64,000 nt of DNA from Bimuria novae-zelandiae CBS 107.79 (taxonomy: Eukaryota > Ascomycota > Dothideomycetes > Pleosporales > Didymosphaeriaceae). The DNA is taken from positions 907,360-971,359 of the forward strand of contig ML976659.1 in assembly GCA_010015655.1 (NCBI GenBank), given 5' to 3'. The notes beneath the pieces were generated by a model. That model was given only the letters and a program-made list of their open reading frames with translations, ran no database searches and was not told the DNA's origin. Every line of letters starts with the position of its first letter. Position 1 is the first letter of the stretch. The position numbers were made by a program, and so were the translations under genes. This document shows positions 9,898 through 22,229 of the stretch, piece by piece.

Positions 9898-11472
9898 TCA
9901 CAATTACTTCATGCCGCCCACGTGCGACCAATTGCACGCGTGCCGACTTGCAGACGAACTACTCCGGACTTGTCGGACCAGCATACGCCGACATCTGCCA
10001 AGCCCGGTCTGACTGCCGAGACACGGTAATAACTTTGTTTCCGTACGTTCGGCAAGCGGAAGACCACCCGACCTATTGTTTCCACTTCATGTCACCGGAT
10101 ATTGTCCACTGTAGCGATCACCTTTGCGCTCGATATACCAGCTAATCGGCTTCCAATGGTTCCTACCAAGTCGTCCGCCAGCCTAAGAAATCATTGGTTA
10201 CGGCAGCAACGTGCAAACCGCATACATGAGCGATGCTGTATCGTGCTTGGCTGCATCGAGGGCTGTTGAGGATGCATTCGAAAACTCTGCATGCATCGTC
10301 CTTACAACCTTGAAACCTTGCAAACATTGAAGCTTCCGAAAGTTTTAGGACGCACATTAAGCAAAGATCAACAGTATTATGACATATTTCGGTACTATTG
10401 CATTAGAGCTGAGAGCTTCAATACATATAGTCGGGGTAGAAATATAGATCAATTATGGATGAATAACTCACTGGGGATCAACTGATACTTTTCGTGTTAT
10501 ACGCAGATCTCGATCAGCGACCTTTTCGAACGGCTTCACTCTCCCGCCAATCGCCCACACAAAAAATCCTGCTCGTTGGAGGTTGGTTCGATCTTGGCCG
10601 TCATTGTCAAATCGGATCTTTACACGCTTGCGCCCTCTAGAGTAGCGTCCCGTGTCTTACGTGCCCGGCCACATGGTCATCGCGTGTACTCATCTGCAAT
10701 GCTCCGGAGCCTTCTAACCAGAGATCAATTCACCAGGCGGGGCAACGTCATGGCCGACAGTCGAACGATTTACCCCAGACACTCGGAGCAAGGCGTTGCG
10801 TACACTTTACCGATTTCACTTACTGCATATCTCATCCCTATCTAGATAGTCGGGCGCAGTTTTTGTTAGTCCGAGCGATGGTCTCAATAAGCACTGCACT
10901 TGAGTATGTTCGCGGATTCGAAGACAGGCTTACAAAGGCTCATCTCATCACACGTACCAAGCAGGGAGAATGGCAGGAATAGTGGCTCCCAATTCGGACA
11001 GTTCTCTGAATTTCAGTCGCTATCATCGCTATGTGGACCTACATGCTCGAGCAAACACTTTGCCTGCAGTGTTGGCAAATATGTACAGGCCATCTAGCCC
11101 GTTGCTGTCACTAAGATGTTATCAAAGGATCCAACCATCGGAAACTGTGCGCACCATGCCCATCGCCCAATAGAGCAGCGTCAATACAATCTCCCGCAGC
11201 GCATTGACGAATCTAAAATACAATGAATGCCGCTTATAAAAGTCACAAAACCACGAGATTCCTAAGCCAGACAACAGCCTTCTATCAACCTCGTACACGC
11301 TATGAGTCCCACCTCCCATTCCTCCTCCACTCTCCCACAAGCTGACTCCTCGTCCTCGGAGGCAACTCATCCGTAACCCTTAGCCCCATAGGCTCATTCC
11401 CACCAAAATCCTACTCCCGTCCCCGTCAGCAACGCCCACTAGAAGTTAAAAAAAAACTAAAAAAAAAAAAAA
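9898..11472. other. Intergenic
   Basis: About 1.6 kb with no supported gene. It ends in poly-A runs (9 A's at 11448-11456 and 14 A's at 11459-11472) next to the 3' end of the following minus-strand ORF. Confidence 0.5.
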
Positions 11473-12057
11473 TTATACCCATACCTCCCTCGCATCCCAA
11501 TACCCCATCCCCTCCCACGGCGCACGCCCCCCCTCATTACTCCCCTCATACGTCCCATCCACCCTGCTCACCTCGAGAAACCAGCAGCCTTCGCACGCGG
11601 GGTGGCGGCAGGAGGCGCACTTCTCGCCGTAATACCCGGGTGCCATGATCATGTGGCGCTCGGTGGGGGAGTAGTAGGGTACGAAGTGCACGGCAGAGAC
11701 GTGTGCGTTGGTTGTGGTGCAGGGGAGGCGGCAGCAGCGCCAGCGGCGGGTGAGGAAGATGGGTGGGTTGTGCGTTGCGGCGGCGTGGCGTGAGGGCATT
11801 GTTGTTTGAGATTTACGGCGGTGTGGTGGATAGTGGTGGTGGTTTGGGTGGGTGGGTGATGCTGGGGTGTAGTTGGGGTGTGGATATTGAGATGAAGGCG
11901 GGGAGTATGGGGAATAAGGGTGGTGGTGGGAAGGGGCGATGATATAGGAAGGAGGTGTGTGAAGAGCGAGGTGCGCGGCGTGGGAGTTGGGGTGTGTGTG
12001 ACTTGTTGGGGGGTGACATGTTTGGTGAAGTATTGGCATGTTGGCTGAGTTCCGCAT
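11473..12057 (-). CDS. His/Pro-rich protein with a C-terminal CxxCxHxxxCxxC motif
   Basis: Single ATG-started ORF of 194 aa. The first half is low complexity, rich in His, Pro, Ser and Thr. The second half has RRWRCCRLPC and, about 35 residues later, GEKCASCRHPACEGC, a plausible zinc-binding Cys/His cluster. Small fungal proteins with a W-x-C-C...C-x2-C-x-H-x3-C-x2-C layout are common, but the family has no known function. The low-complexity half comes from a C/A-rich strand and could be non-coding, with only the Cys cluster being real. An alternative model would start at an internal Met after an upstream exon. Confidence 0.42.
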   Translation of the reverse strand: MRNSANMPILHQTCHPPTSHTHPNSHAAHLALHTPPSYIIAPSHHHPYSPYSPPSSQYPHPNYTPASPTHPNHHHYPPHRRKSQTTMPSRHAAATHNPPIFLTRRWRCCRLPCTTTNAHVSAVHFVPYYSPTERHMIMAPGYYGEKCASCRHPACEGCWFLEVSRVDGTYEGSNEGGRAPWEGMGYWDAREVWV

Positions 12058-13518
12058 GGAATGGGAGCGGGTTGTGGCTTTAGGGTACGGGAAAGAAAGA
12101 AGACACCATTGCGCACTGGTCTACTAGAGTACGTATTGGCATTTTGGCTGTGAATAGCGCAACTGTATTGCGAAGGGAAATACAACGAAGCATTACAGAG
12201 TAGTTCCTGAGGCAGTGCGGTAGGGACTAGTGTCTGTATCAAACGAATGCGATACTTGTTCTTTCCTAGTGATCGGAGAACTCCCAGATGGGACAAAGGA
12301 AAGATATTGTATGTGATGTATCCTGTCAAGAAGCAAACTAGGGATGATCTACCTCCATCGACTTAAGTTTAAGGACTGATAGCTGGTTGTTTGTCCGTTT
12401 GAGCTCAAACGTGGCTGTGAACGATTGCTCTACGGGGAGAGTGCCTTTCCAAAGCTCTTAGCTTTTAGAGTCGCACAACCACCATACCTGAATCCTGTCG
12501 TGCGGTGAAGCTAGCTATGAAGAACGAGGAGTGATTCACTCCAAAGCCGAACCACGTGAATTGTTAGCTTTGCGCTTGCCGTATTCATTTGTGGCACAGT
12601 TCGTGCCCTCGTATTTAGGCAGGTACGACCGGCGCGTGTTTCAGGGTCAAGGAAGCGGAATTCCTGAACCCCGGGAACTCGGTGCGACAGTGTGCCGTTA
12701 CTGTGGAATGGCAGATATTAACACCAAGACAAGGGCAAAGCTGCGGTGACATGCATTCCCGAATGTCGTTCTGCAAAAAAACGTGGAGAGAGTGGATCCG
12801 AGTAACTTGTGGGGCGCGGCTATCGATCGCGTGACATTTCGATTTCGATGAACTTCTCCTGAACTCGGTGCCACACAGATACGGATATTAGCCGAGGCAT
12901 AGCAGAGCAGTTGAACAAAGACAGAGGAACGAATGCGGAAATGAGGATGCCAGTGAGTGAAACACTTTATGAAGGGCAGCATTGGTCATGCTTCGCTGAG
13001 CCATCGAAAACGCTGTGCCCCCGTGGAGCTGGTTGACGGGCGGCCCTGCATCAATTAGGATCGCCAATGCGGCAAGGCTCCTGCTGAAAGTGGTGCTTAG
13101 CGTGCATCCTTCTCCAGAACCACCAGGCGCCATTTTACCAGGCCGGCTGACAAACAAAGTCCGCACCTTCATCTTCACGTCTCTCGCTGCCGAGCCTCGC
13201 TGCCTCCTTTCCCACGGCGCTTCTTCTCTTCGTTGCCCCATTCTTTCGCTCCACCCCCGGTATACTGTAATAATTCCCCACACGCTCGCTACCTCGCCCC
13301 TCGAGAACTATCAAGGGAACCCAGCACCTGCCCCGTTCGCTCACGGCTCACCCTTGCGACTGCCTTTCAGCACCACAGCTTGGGCAAGAGCGACCCATAG
13401 CATCCATATTCGACCTCGCATTCTTTTTGGGCGTGCGCGTCGCACATTCTTGACAGCTGCACTGCGCTTAGCCACCTTACACGACAGCCAACGCACGCGC
13501 GCACGATAACGGCCGGCT
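12058..13518. other. Intergenic, upstream region of the CRH-like gene
   Basis: About 1.5 kb. No supported gene. The last 300 bp are C- and T-rich on the plus strand, as usual for leaders of highly expressed fungal genes. Confidence 0.5.
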
Positions 13519-15037
13519 ATGGTCCGACACGCCCTCACTGCCGTCTTCGCCGCGGCTGCCCTTGCGGGCTCCGCCGTCGCGCAGAAATGCACCAGGAACC
13601 AAAAGTGCCCCAAAGATGCGCCCTGCTGCGGTCGTACGTATTCTTGTGAAGCCTCGGGTGAACAGCAGGACTAACAGGCTCAGTCTATGGTGACTGCGGT
13701 GTTGGCGCCTTCTGCTTGGGAGGATGCGATCCTACCATGTCTACCACCTTCGATTCTTGCGTACCGAACCCGGTCTGCAAGAGCGGCACCTACAAATTTG
13801 AGGGCCTCAACGATGTGCAATCGATCAATGACTACCTCGGCGACAACTCCAAAATCAACTGGCAGTCGCAGGGCAACCCCATCAAGTACCCGTCTGGTGG
13901 TGTCGCTCTGACCATGGCTGAGGGCACTGTGGGTACGCTGTTGGCTTCGACCTTCTACGTGTGGTACGGCAAGATCTGCGCGACCATGTCAACCAGCCAG
14001 GGCCAGGGTGTCGTTACCGCGTTCATCATGATGTCGGACGTCAAGGATGAGATTGATTTTGAATTCATCGGCAACGACATCAACAACGCCCAAACCAATT
14101 GGTACTCGCAGGGTGTCACTAACTGTAAGTCATGCAAACCCCCAGTGCTGTATCGTTCTAATCAGTATTTTTAGACCAGAACATGGAGAAGTTGAAGGTT
14201 AACCCCGATACCGTATCCAAGACACACGAGTACTGCATCGACTGGTCAGAGGACGAGCTCAGTTGGTCTGTTGACGGCAACAAAGGCCGCACCGTGAAGC
14301 GCACCGATTCGTGGAACGCTACTGCAGGGCGTTTCGACTTCCCTCAGACACCTTCGCGTGTCATGCTTTCGCTCTGGCCCGCTGGTCTTCCTTCGAACGG
14401 CAAGGGCACTATCGAATGGGCTGGTGGTGAGATCGACTGGGACAGCAAATACATGACCAACGGTATGTACGCTGCTCTTGTCACTGAGGTCACCGTCGAC
14501 TGCTACGACCCCCCGGCTGGTATCAAGGCGGTCGGCTCCAAGAGCTACAAGTACACCGACGAGATGCCCACCAACAATACTGTCGAGATCACCAACGAGC
14601 TTGTTGTCCTGCACTCTCTCATGGACACTGGTGACGAGCCTGGCTCCGCCTCATCCTCATCCTCATCCTCGGCCAGCACCGCCCCGAAGCCTACCAAGTC
14701 GGTCAACATGGTTCCCGGTGGAAATCCTGGCGGTGGCGCCCGCCAGGACTCTGCCGTTGCTGCTACCAACACCGCGCAGCCCACGTCTGGATCATCTCCT
14801 GACGGCTTGGCGCCGGGCGGCGGTAGTGCAGGTGGTAGCAGCGGCGGAAGCGGGGGCGGCAGCACTGGCGGCAGTGACGGCTCAAACAACCAATGGGATC
14901 AAGGTAACGGCGGTACGGGCGCCAGCACCGGCACCGGCACCGGAAACGCTGGCTCTGTCCTCGAGCCCGGTCTCGGCAAGGTGGGTGGCTCTGCGATGGC
15001 TATTGTGTTCGCCATCTTCGGCCTCCTCGTGCTATAA
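13519..15037 (+). CDS. CRH-type GH16 transglycosylase (chitin-glucan crosslinking), GPI-anchored
   Basis: Three exons, 13519-13633, 13684-14124 and 14175-15037, separated by two 50-nt introns (the first has GACTAAC). The protein is 472 aa. Residues 1-21 form a signal peptide ending AVAQ. A Cys-rich CBM18-like segment follows (CTRNQKCPKDAPCC...CLGGC), as in Utr2/Crh2. The GH16 active site DEIDFEFIGND is near residues 160-168, with both Glu and the central Asp present. The C-terminus is Ser/Gly/Thr-rich and ends in a hydrophobic segment (AMAIVFAIFGLLVL), a GPI-anchor signal. Such enzymes transfer chitin chains onto beta-glucans outside the plasma membrane and strengthen the cell wall. Confidence 0.93.
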
Positions 15038-15600
15038 CCGGACATCGAATTCATTTTGTTTTCGACCTGTCAACGACCTGATTATGAGCACACATTCTTT
15101 TCCTACCTACAACCGCCCCGCCATTCTTGTCCATTCTATATCTATATCCCTGGTGTTCTGGTCCTTTCCGAAAGGGGAATTTGATACTAATCCTTTTGCG
15201 ACTGCTTTCTGTTTTGTTTAGGACCATTTGGAGCAGCAAGCGCACGGTGTTGTCGATAGTTGAAGTGAGCATTTGCATGCCTGGACTTGTTACTATTTCT
15301 ATATGGAGATTATAATACCTATGTGGGATTGCTTGGGCCCTGGGGTATGGGGAAAGCTTCCCTTAGATCACTCCTTTGGCCTTGTGACGAAAGGAAGCGA
15401 AGAAGGGCGTGTGAATAGCGAGAATGAAGTGTGTATACCCAATTGACATTGCCTAACACTGTGTGCTTCACCGTCCCAAAGCCGAACGAATACATCTAGA
15501 CCTCATAGTTGCGTAAGGCCATACCTTGATCTCCACAGCATCGTCCTTGTATCAACAGAAGCCTACCACCGCGCCATTCCTGGCCCCTCCACCGTCCACC
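15038..15600. other. Intergenic between convergent CRH-like and aquaporin genes
   Basis: About 560 bp presumed to hold two 3' UTRs. No further gene seen. Confidence 0.6.
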
Positions 15601-16763
15601 TCACACCAAACCCGCCTCATCCGCCTTCCTCCCCACCACCACCTCTCCGTCCCCCATATCCTCAAAAGTCCGCGTCTTCGTCAAATGCATCTGCAATCCC
15701 TCCTCGCCTCCCGCATGCACCGCGTGGCCCGCGCCAATCTTCTTCAAGCTATCCCGCATGAGGAACTCGTAGTAGCACGTTGCGAAGAAGGTGGCGGGCA
15801 CATTTACGAGGATGGCTATCCAGGAGTAGTTCTTGTAGGAGAAAGATTCGCCGCCGTAGAAGATGGCGGCGACGATGCGGGTGCCGAGGTCGCGGGCGAG
15901 GTTGGTGGATATGGTTATGTTGGCGAAACCCCACACCATGTTTGCGTAAGCCATGCCGATGACGAAGGGGGCTGAGGCGGGGGATATGAAGGGGTTCGCT
16001 GGGTCGAGGGTTGCCCAGATGACGATGCCCTATTCCCTTCCGTCAGCTACGTCCACTTTGGGAGGTGGAAAACGTTGGGTATGCGTACAATGAAACTGTC
16101 AACGAAGAACTCGATCAAGAAGAGGTATCCGAGATTGTTCTGCGTGGCACCTGGAAAGCTGCAGAGGAGGCTGGCGGGACCGCCGTTGTACACGGTGCCT
16201 TTTCCCTCTGCAATCGATTTCGCGGCGAACGCGGTCATTTGCTCGTGGTATTGTCCCATGACTACCAAGCCGGCTATGAAGGCGCCGAAGATTTGGGAGA
16301 AGATGTAGTAGGGCACTTTCTTCCATGGAAAGCCTTGCCAGAAAGCGAAGCAGATGGTAATAGCTTGAGGTCATCAATTTTGCGATCTCACCCGAGAGAC
16401 TTGCAAAGATTCACCTGGATTGAAGTGGCCACCGGATGTCGGCGCGCAGGTGATGATTGCGAATGCAATCCCTAGAGCAAAGGCCCAGCCGATCATGAAG
16501 AGCGAGCCGAATTGGGACTCCGTTCCGTTAAGGAGGAAGGCTGCTGTGGAGGCGACACCGGGGTACACGTAGAAGAACACCCCCGTTGCTTCGGCCATCA
16601 TCTCACGCAGCCATCTTGGTCTCGCGTGTTCGAAGTCGAGCTTGCGCTGCGACACGGGCTTCACGTCGACTACCTTCCTTGTGACGTGTCTTCGAATGGC
16701 ATCGGTGGCACCTAGTTCGAGCTCCTGTGTCCCTAACCTCTCAATGTGATCCGTCGTTGCCAT
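15601..16763 (-). CDS. Aquaglyceroporin/aquaporin (MIP family)
   Basis: Three exons on the minus strand: 16763-16415, 16363-16089 and 16029-15601, 350 aa. The 51-nt first intron splits the codon that completes the first Asn-Pro-Ala box: unspliced the frame reads NPG, spliced it reads NPA at residues 115-117 (SGGHFNPAITICFAFWQG). The 59-nt second intron has GTACGC...GCTGAC...TAG. The second pore box is Asn-Leu-Ala at 251-253 (NLARDLGTR), a variant found in some fungal aquaglyceroporins. Six hydrophobic segments flank the boxes; the N-terminus is a roughly 55-residue soluble extension. Expected role: facilitated passage of water, glycerol or other small uncharged solutes across a membrane. The variant box suggests a pore other than an orthodox water channel. 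Confidence 0.92.
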
Positions 16764-18867
16764 GATGGAATAATGCTGGTATATCTATAAAGTATTCGAT
16801 TGGCAGCGAAAGCGGAGATAGGTAGATAATTTAGGGAAAGGCCCATGATAGCTTTATACTTCCTCTATCCACCAGCAAGCCACACGCTGCTCCTCAATAC
16901 GCACCCCAGATACGGCAGACGGCTCACTCCAACGCCCGCTGAGAAAGTATTAGCAATCCTTAGCTGTGCCTCTCCTAGCGGCATCTTAGGGGCCGTGCTA
17001 GGGCATACGCTCAGGTCCTTTACTACATCCGCCTTTTGGATAGCGTTGCGGTAACAGTCGGCGATCCGATGCTTCTGACCCTCGAAGCCCTGCACCCAAG
17101 GCGGCAGGCCCAAAGCTTGAGTCGCCAACGCAAAGCTTGTCTCACTACGCTTGCAAAGACCCTATATCAGTTGTGCTCTCAGCTGGTATTGGCAGGCCTA
17201 CTACCACAGTTCCATTGCTGGCTCTTGCTTAGGTACCGTTACGCTCTGTCTCAGGCAAGACGAATGAGGGCACAATTGCGCCCCATACGACCAAAAAGCA
17301 AAGCTAAAATGCTGCAGTAGAAGCCTACAGAGTCCCAGCTACGTCTAAGTCTTCCGCCACTGCTCTTCGATCGATAGCTTTTCTTTTAGCGGCCCACGTT
17401 GCTAACCCCGCATTACCCCAGGGACGCCATTGCGACGGTGACGACGGATCTACGTAGTCATGGGGTAAACCAATCATGGCAGACCGGAAGAATTGTCCTC
17501 TCAGAAATGACCGCGTAGGATGCAAAAAACGGCTGGGGTTTCGAGGGCCGCGGACCTTTTGTACCTCGGCTCAGCAGAGCATAGTGTCCGAAGAAAAGTC
17601 TCTACAGTACAATGGTTGGTCTCCTCTCGCAACTGCCGGGAGCTTTGTCCCTTCGTACGAGGTGAGGTCGATGCGATTTGGTGTTCTGGACTGTCAATGG
17701 GCGCGTCCCGGCGTCCAACTGACGAGCAAGCAACATCTGGATGACGTCTGGAAGCAAACGTTCTCGACTAACAGAAGCCAACTTTCTTTTCGTTTTTCGA
17801 ATTAAAGACGGTTGTGCAGATTCCTACAAACTGTTGTGAAGGAAGAGGAGGTTGATGATACGACGATGGTCGGGCCGGTTATCGTGATAAATGCTTACAT
17901 AACTAGGATCGCCTAACTAGCTGTCAGCCGCTTCCTGACAACGCCACCCTGTTCCACCCAAATATCTGACTTCGGTAGAAGGTCATCAAAGTTGCCTTCT
18001 CGTATTTCAACCCTCTTGACCTCGAGCAAAGCCTGTCTCGGACTTGCAGTGCGGCCGGGAATACCGACAGTCTAGCCTGCGCTACCTACCTCGTATGCTT
18101 CCGATAATTACCACGGCGGCACGCGGGTCCTCGGCGCAAGCGCGAGGGATACAACTGCAACATTCATAACACACCCCATGGAACTCCAAATCGCCACGCA
18201 TTTACTGGTATAGGGCAGTGAAGACACACTGTGCATGCCGAGATGTCACCTCTACGGGGGTCTTCTCATGCCGTGTCAATAATCTGTCACGTTCTCACGC
18301 TACTTTAACGAGCTGATTCTTACATAGACCGACAACAGCAATTCTCTGGCTTATTACATTAAATATGAGCGGGCTTCGATCTCCAGCATCTTTCGACCAT
18401 GACACGTCTGTACGACGTGAAGAAACTGTTGTCCCGGGTTTTGTTATTGGGTTCGTCTCGGACATTATCGAACAAATTTTGAACCTAGGCTCAATGACGG
18501 CTCGTACCTGCATGGTGCCATTGTTGTATATAGAAAGTCTGCACATGCCACGAGGCTCCTCGCCATGTCAGTAACTTCAAGAAAGATGCACGGATGCTGT
18601 GCGCCTGCTCTCTGGGCAAATTTTGCCCATATGTTCCAGGCACACGCCAATGAGATTCATTGAGCTCGTGGGTTCCACAAGGACCTGAACTCGGTCCTGG
18701 TCTTCGGACCTTGAATCTTACAGGTAGTGTTGGTGGTGGCCACAGCGGACCGTCCATTGCTTGACGGTTGGTTGAGGTTTATATGTCGCGACTCCGCCCA
18801 GTGTAAGTTGCGATACAGCAATAGAACAAGTTGGTGTGAAAGGTAATATTAACTCGTTCACTTTAAA
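16764..18867. other. Gene-poor interval
   Basis: About 2.1 kb between the aquaporin promoter and the laccase. An 87-codon minus-strand frame at 16865-17128 has no recognisable family. Nothing here is supported as a gene. It may hold decayed sequence. Confidence 0.5.
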
Positions 18868-21034
18868 ATGGGTCGCTTCCTCAGCGCTCTTGTCCGCTTC
18901 GCAGCGTTTTGCTGCGCAGCTATACTCGTTTCTGCTGGCCCCCTTAAGCCCACGGTTATCCCTAGACCGGCTACTGCAGGATTCAAATGTTCCTATCCTG
19001 GGTATACTAACTGCAACACCAATCGGGACAGAAGCTGCTGGGTAAAAAAAGGTAGCAAGAGATATACCATTGATACGGATTACGAAGACGACTTCCCTGT
19101 TGGAATCACAAGAACTGTGAGTATCACATTTGTTCCCAAGTGCAATGCTCTACATAGACAGGGCTTTGGCGCTAATATTATATAGTTCAACCTGGAAATT
19201 GCTGAAAAGACCGTCAGCCCGGATGGATTTCCGAAGCTTGCACAGGTTGTGAACGGCCAGTTCCCAGGTATATTGGACCCCTTGAACCCTTTCCACGATG
19301 ACATAGCTGTTTACGGAGCTGAAACAGAATAGGTCCACTGATAGAAGCATGTTGGGGCGACACAATAGTCGTCAATGTCCGAAATACGATCAAGAACAAT
19401 GGTACCACTGTACATTTTCATGGTCTTCGCATGCTTCACGAAAACAATTTCGATGGAACAAACGGTCAGTTGGGATCCCACGTCAGGGATCAATCTTTTG
19501 ACCGACCCCAGCGATCGCCCAATGCCCGATCGCCCAAGGTGACTCGTTCACCTACAAATTTCAAGTCAGGCAGTACGGACATTCCTGGTACCACTCCCAC
19601 TACAGTTCCCAGTATGGAGATGGAACATTTGGCCCAGTCATCATTCACGGACCCTCAACAGCCAACTGGGACGAGGAATTTGCCCCAATTATGGTGCACG
19701 AATGGCATCATGCGAGTGCCTATGATGCTTTCCGCGAGTCAGTGACTGCTCCAGCTCCGCCACAGGCTGATTTGATCACGCTCAACGGCGTGGGACGCAA
19801 TAATGAACTTGGAACTGGTTCCTACTTCCAGCAAACGTTCGAGAAGAACAAGAAGTATCTGATTCGGATAACCAACAGTGCTGTCGATTTCCACTTCCAC
19901 TTTTCGATCGATAACCACATGCTCCAAGTTGTATCTGTCGATTACGTTGCCATCGAACCATTCTGGACGGAGTCCCTCTCCGTCGGCATTGGCCAGCGCT
20001 ATGGTGTTATCGTACATGCCAACCAGACGGCTTCCGCTAATGGCCGGTATTGGATGAGGACGGAGTACTTTGACGGCGATCCCGCAGACTCTACCTTCTG
20101 TCAATTCCCTCATGCAAACTTCCCGCCTAACCAGACTGATACCCAGCGTGTTGGTATCATCAGCTACAAAGGTGCAGGTTCTGGCGATCCTAAGACAACT
20201 CGGTGGCCTGTAACGGTTGGGTGTGAAGACGCTGTTTTTAAGCCATACTTCAAATGGAATGTGACACCTCCGCAGAACGATGCTATCAAACAGGCGCAGT
20301 ATATTGGCCTCGACCAGAGTAACGAATTTCATGGCGCGTTCCGTTGGACGCTCGCTGAGCAACCGCAATGGCTCAACTATTCGAATCCGACACTTCTTAA
20401 CCTGGCCAATACGTCATGGGACTCTGACTATGTTCTCAAGCCATGTAAGCCATCGCAAATATATGAGTTAATCCCAGTACTAACTGCCGTAATTAGACAC
20501 ATACAATGACCCAGAGGGCTTCGTGTACTTCATCATCAACTCGGGCGGTGGACCGAACAACCTCCTCGGCGTGAGCTGCCCCAACTCTCTTTCCACCCGT
20601 GATGTTTACCAGCCCTACCACCAATATGACTAACCCCTCTCTAGGGCACTCACCCCATCCACCTCCACGGCCACGACTTCGCCATCCTCTCTCAGGGCCT
20701 CGGGCCCTTCGACCTCGCCAACCCCGTCTACAACACTGCCAACCCACCACGACGCGACACCGCCATGCTTAATGCTAACGGGCACCTCGTCTTGGCCTAC
20801 AGAACTGACAACCCTGGCGCATGGCTGCTCCACTGCCATATTGGATGGCACGCGGGATCGGGCATGTCGCTTCAGATCCTCGAGCGTCAGGACGAGATCA
20901 CGAAGTGGATCGGTGGACCTGCTGCGCTCGAGCCTGCGAAGAGGGGGTGTAGGAACTGGACGGGGTTTTTGGAGAGGTATAAGGATGACCCGGATGTGTT
21001 TAGCCTGGATCGTCAGGATGATTCGGGGATTTGA
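18868..21034 (+). CDS. Ascomycete laccase (multicopper oxidase), secreted
   Basis: Six exons, 18868-19116, 19186-19267, 19333-19464, 19512-20444, 20497-20570 and 20645-21034, giving 619 aa. All junctions keep the frame; several introns have CTAAC branch sites. Residues 1-24 form a signal peptide. Copper motifs in order: HFHG at 138-141 (L1), WYHSHYSSQYGDG (L2), HPIHLHGHDF (L3) and HCHIGWHAGSGMSLQILE (L4). The residue after the type 1 Cys-His-Ile...His set fits a laccase. The protein ends DDSGI, close to the DSGL/I C-terminal 'plug' of ascomycete laccases that fills the solvent tunnel. Expected role: extracellular oxidation of phenols with reduction of O2 to water, in pigment formation, lignocellulose attack or detoxification. 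Confidence 0.94.
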
Positions 21035-22229
21035 GGTAGCTTATCTATCTTGTTTCGGGGTGTGTATGATACGATTGGTTACTGAGGGCGGTGGGGGTTC
21101 AGGATATTACCCGCGCATTTAGACGGCCTTTGGATATGTGCAGCTCGCATGCGGTATCTTCACAATTTTGGTCAGACCCGCCGTTGATCGGATATGGTGC
21201 GTCGGGAACCGAGTGTCACGTGGTGAGTGGATATTCACGCTCTGAGTTATAGACAATCGGTTACAGTAGCCAAGTGTGCGTAATAGAATGGAACGTTTAC
21301 TTGAATTCGAACGAATAGTTTTTTTTTTTTTTTTTTTTTTTTTAGCTAAGACTTAAATGAGCGTTCGCGATTTTCTGGTTGTTACCGACGGCGTTGCACC
21401 GTAGCGGGGCATCGTACCTGGTTCTTCGCAGACCCGGAACGACTGAGATAATCATTTTATCCAATATCGGACGATTGCAAAGAATATCGTAGATATATGA
21501 ATCCGTATATCGCTTCGACAGCAAGACGATAAGGTTCAATCTACAGCTATAATGGCTGGGATACGTGCATATGGTTCTTGGGAACCGAAGACCTGGGTTT
21601 TGGTTTGATCCGCGGGAGCCGGCTGAATACGAGTCGTGTACCGTAACATTGCAAGCTGCGCCACGCGTCCCCCCGAAACATTTGTACACGTCGATGGTAG
21701 AACAAGTAGTTTGAGCAATAGAGTCCCTATGTTATGTATCATCTAAGGCGAGCAGTCGCGCGCAAACATCTAATTCTAGGAGCGTGCTCGCAATGCATCG
21801 CGAATTTGATGAAGTCTCGCATCTCGTCAGCCTTACGTGACGCGAACCTCGGTGGTGACGCTGATATCCTTTGGGCCTAGATCTGACGGTCGTATATACT
21901 CGTCGCTGTCTTTACCATAAGTAGCATTGACATCATCCCACGCGTCTTTTTCCGCCTTGCCAATGTGCCGTGACTGTTGTTGTTGTTGAAACTGAAGTTG
22001 AGTGTAAGAGTTATCAACTATGTAGGCGGAGAAGCCGCCTATATAGGCTAGCGTGCTCCTTCCGTATGCCGGGAAGCACCTGCTTCAACAGTTGTGTCGA
22101 GATCCGTACACTGTACCGCTCTCCAGAGCCATCTCCAACGGCTTCTTTGCTGCTGAACCTGTGCATTGGAATGTTCTGAGTTGATTGACTGTCCATATTT
22201 TGATAGCCCAATGGATTTACGCCTGCATA
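21035..22229. other. Intergenic, includes a 25-T homopolymer
   Basis: About 1.2 kb between the laccase stop and the stop of the minus-strand 7-TM gene. A run of 25 T's occupies 21319-21343. No gene recognised. Confidence 0.55.
21319..21343 (+). repeat. Poly-T tract, 25 nt
   Basis: Uninterrupted T's read directly from the sequence. The length is likely variable between strains and sensitive to sequencing error. No target duplication or adjacent retroelement was recognised, so it is not called a LINE/SINE tail. Confidence 0.85.

Noticed and set aside
14478..15221. 247-codon frame overlapping the CRH-like gene
   Set aside because: Another frame of the same Ser/Gly-rich exon; Pro/Ser/Arg-rich with no motif, and it runs past the real stop.
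16865..17128. 87-codon minus-strand frame that looked protein-like
   Set aside because: Could be a degraded gene, but no recognisable motif and no adjacent exons with matching phase.
21319..21343. 25-T tract as a retroposon (LINE/SINE) tail
   Set aside because: No target duplication or element body beside it; treated as a homopolymer.
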